DNA from: Nocardioidaceae bacterium
Lineage (GTDB): Bacteria > Actinomycetota > Actinomycetes > Propionibacteriales > Nocardioidaceae
DNA: 6,266 bases
Assembly: GCA_020438665.1 (NCBI GenBank)
Contig: JAGQUE010000508.1
Location: 1-6,266 of the forward strand
Direction: 5' to 3'
Position numbers and translations under genes: made by a program. Positions 5,062 through 6,266 of the stretch are shown piece by piece. The notes beneath the pieces were generated by a model that had not been told where the DNA came from, did no database searches, and was given only the letters and a program-made list of their open reading frames with translations. Position 1 is the first letter of the stretch. Each line of letters opens with the position of its first letter.

Positions 5062-6266
5062 GTGTCCGACGAGACCACCGACGTCCCGACCCCCGATGAT
5101 TCCTCCCTCCCGACCGACCCCGGAGTCGCCGACGACGGTGGCCACGACGCGGTCCCCGGCACCTATGACGCCTCCACGATCCAGGTCCTCGAGGGTCTCG
5201 AGGCGGTTCGCAAGCGTCCGGGCATGTACATCGGCTCGACCGGCGAACGCGGTCTCCACCACCTGGTCTGGGAGATCGTCGACAACTCCGTCGACGAGAG
5301 CCTGGCCGGGTTCTGCGACCGGATCGTGCTGACGCTCCAGGCCGACGGCGGTGTTCGGGTCGACGACAACGGTCGGGGCATCCCCACTGACATCCACCCG
5401 ACCGAGGGCATCCCCGCGGTGACGATGGCGCTGACGATGCTCCATGCCGGTGGCAAGTTCGGCGGTGGCGGCTACAAGGTGTCCGGTGGTCTCCACGGGG
5501 TCGGCGTCTCGGTCGTCAACGCGCTGAGCAGCAAGCTCGTGGTCGACGTCAAGAACCGCGGCCACCTGTGGCGGCAGACCTTCTCGCTGGGGGTCCCCGA
5601 CGGCGACCTCGAGCAGGTGCGGCCCATGGAGCCCGACGAGCGCACCGGCACCACGATCGTCTTCTATGCCTCCGACGAGATCTTCGAGACCACCACCTAC
5701 TCGCTCGAGACGATCACCACGCGGATCCGTGAGATGGCCTTCCTCAACAAGGGTCTCGAGATCGTCGTTCGCGACGAGCGCCCCGCGGCCGACGAGATCG
5801 CCGACGCCGTCGAGGACGCCACGGTCGACCCCGAGATCGACCAGACCGGCGCTGACGCCATCAAGCGCGCCGAGTCCGGCGGGATCGAGCGGACCTTCAA
5901 ATATGACCGCGGCCTGGTCGACTATGTCGAGCACCTCAACCGCCGCAAGGACAAGGCCAATCCCACGATCATCGACTTCGAGGCCGCGTCCAAGGACGGC
6001 GGCGACATGAGCCTCGAGATCGCGATGCAGTGGAACACCGGCTTCACCGAGTCGGTGCACACCTTCGCCAACGCGATCAACACCCACGAGGGCGGCACTC
6101 ACGAAGAAGGCTTTCGGGCGGCGCTGACCAACACGGTCAACAAGTGGGGCGAGTCGTGGGGGCTGATCAAGAAACGCGAAGACCGGGTCAGTGGCGACGA
6201 CATTCGCGAGGGCCTGACCGCGATCATCTCCATCAAGCTCGCTGAGCCGCAGTTCGAGGGCCAGAC
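5062..6266 (+). CDS. gyrB: DNA gyrase subunit B, N-terminal part (3' end cut by window edge)
   Basis: The frame runs from GTG 5062 past the right edge, giving the first 401 residues of a protein usually near 650–700. GyrB supplies the ATPase of gyrase, which with GyrA introduces negative supercoils ahead of the fork; this half is also the aminocoumarin target. The first 33 residues form an acidic, variable extension; conserved sequence starts at about Tyr35 (YDASTIQVLEGL). The GHKL ATPase motifs are intact: EIVDNSVDES with catalytic Glu71 and Mg-binding Asn75; DDNGRGIP with Asp102, equivalent to the adenine-contacting E. coli Asp73; and the ATP-lid glycines GGLHGVG (142–148). The transducer domain follows from about residue 255. 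The window stops in QFEGQ (397–401), just before the QTK lysine expected there. The start is set by GGAAGAGG and the SDET N-terminus but could be one of two nearby in-frame GTGs. gyrA normally follows outside this window. Confidence 0.97.
   Translation, partial: MSDETTDVPTPDDSSLPTDPGVADDGGHDAVPGTYDASTIQVLEGLEAVRKRPGMYIGSTGERGLHHLVWEIVDNSVDESLAGFCDRIVLTLQADGGVRVDDNGRGIPTDIHPTEGIPAVTMALTMLHAGGKFGGGGYKVSGGLHGVGVSVVNALSSKLVVDVKNRGHLWRQTFSLGVPDGDLEQVRPMEPDERTGTTIVFYASDEIFETTTYSLETITTRIREMAFLNKGLEIVVRDERPAADEIADAVEDATVDPEIDQTGADAIKRAESGGIERTFKYDRGLVDYVEHLNRRKDKANPTIIDFEAASKDGGDMSLEIAMQWNTGFTESVHTFANAINTHEGGTHEEGFRAALTNTVNKWGESWGLIKKREDRVSGDDIREGLTAIISIKLAEPQFEGQ

Noticed and set aside
4851..5099. 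82-codon frame in the gyrB leader as a regulatory leader peptide
   Set aside because: It spans all the hairpins and repeats, overlaps the gyrB start, lacks an SD sequence and shows no codon run suggestive of attenuation.
5002..6102. 366-codon open frame on the − strand opposite gyrB
   Set aside because: The opposite strand encodes unmistakable GyrB with intact ATPase motifs; this frame is its antisense mirror.
1..6266. CRISPR array, insertion sequence, tRNA/rRNA genes or an unknown multi-gene system
   Set aside because: No regularly spaced repeats of CRISPR length, no transposase or terminal inverted repeats and no tRNA-like folds were seen. Every sizeable gene belongs to the standard actinobacterial origin cluster.

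Overview
This window is the core of an actinobacterial chromosome replication-origin region. The evidence is the fixed gene order dnaA–(oriC)–dnaN–gnd–recF–dciA–gyrB, all on the + strand. Base composition is very GC-rich with mostly G/C-ending codons, two genes start with GTG after a clear GGAGG, and the protein types match (DciA ending in a GPRDTYG-like tail, RecF with an SHGES signature loop). A gnd gene between dnaN and recF is known from Streptomyces, Mycobacterium smegmatis and others. I cannot name the genus; Propionibacteriales- or Micrococcales-like actinobacteria are a guess.

Layout: 1–517 is the 3' end of dnaA (end of the AAA+ lid plus the DNA-binding domain IV). 518–941 is gene-free and is the likely oriC: degenerate DnaA boxes in both orientations, a short palindrome, a tandem 9-bp repeat and one relatively AT-rich islet. 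942–2081 is dnaN (sliding clamp). A short gap holds a small hairpin and what looks like a leaderless promoter for gnd (2153–3082, a 6-phosphogluconate dehydrogenase of the short type). recF (3105–4247) follows after 22 bp and overlaps dciA (4240–4773) by 8 bp. A 288-bp gap then holds a candidate gyrB promoter, spaced GAGGCC repeats and three potential stem-loops. gyrB (5062 onward) is cut by the right edge after 401 codons.

How the genes work together: DnaA opens the origin, DciA helps deliver the replicative helicase, DnaN tethers the polymerase, RecF helps repair gaps at stalled forks, and gyrase removes the positive supercoils ahead of the fork. Gnd is a metabolic passenger that appears to have its own promoter and probably shares a transcript with recF and dciA.

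I see no mobile element, CRISPR array, RNA gene or undescribed multi-gene system. The points most worth a second look are non-coding: the structured gyrB leader with evenly spaced repeats, the leaderless gnd promoter, and an unexpected preference for the Tyr codon TAT in otherwise C-ending codon use.
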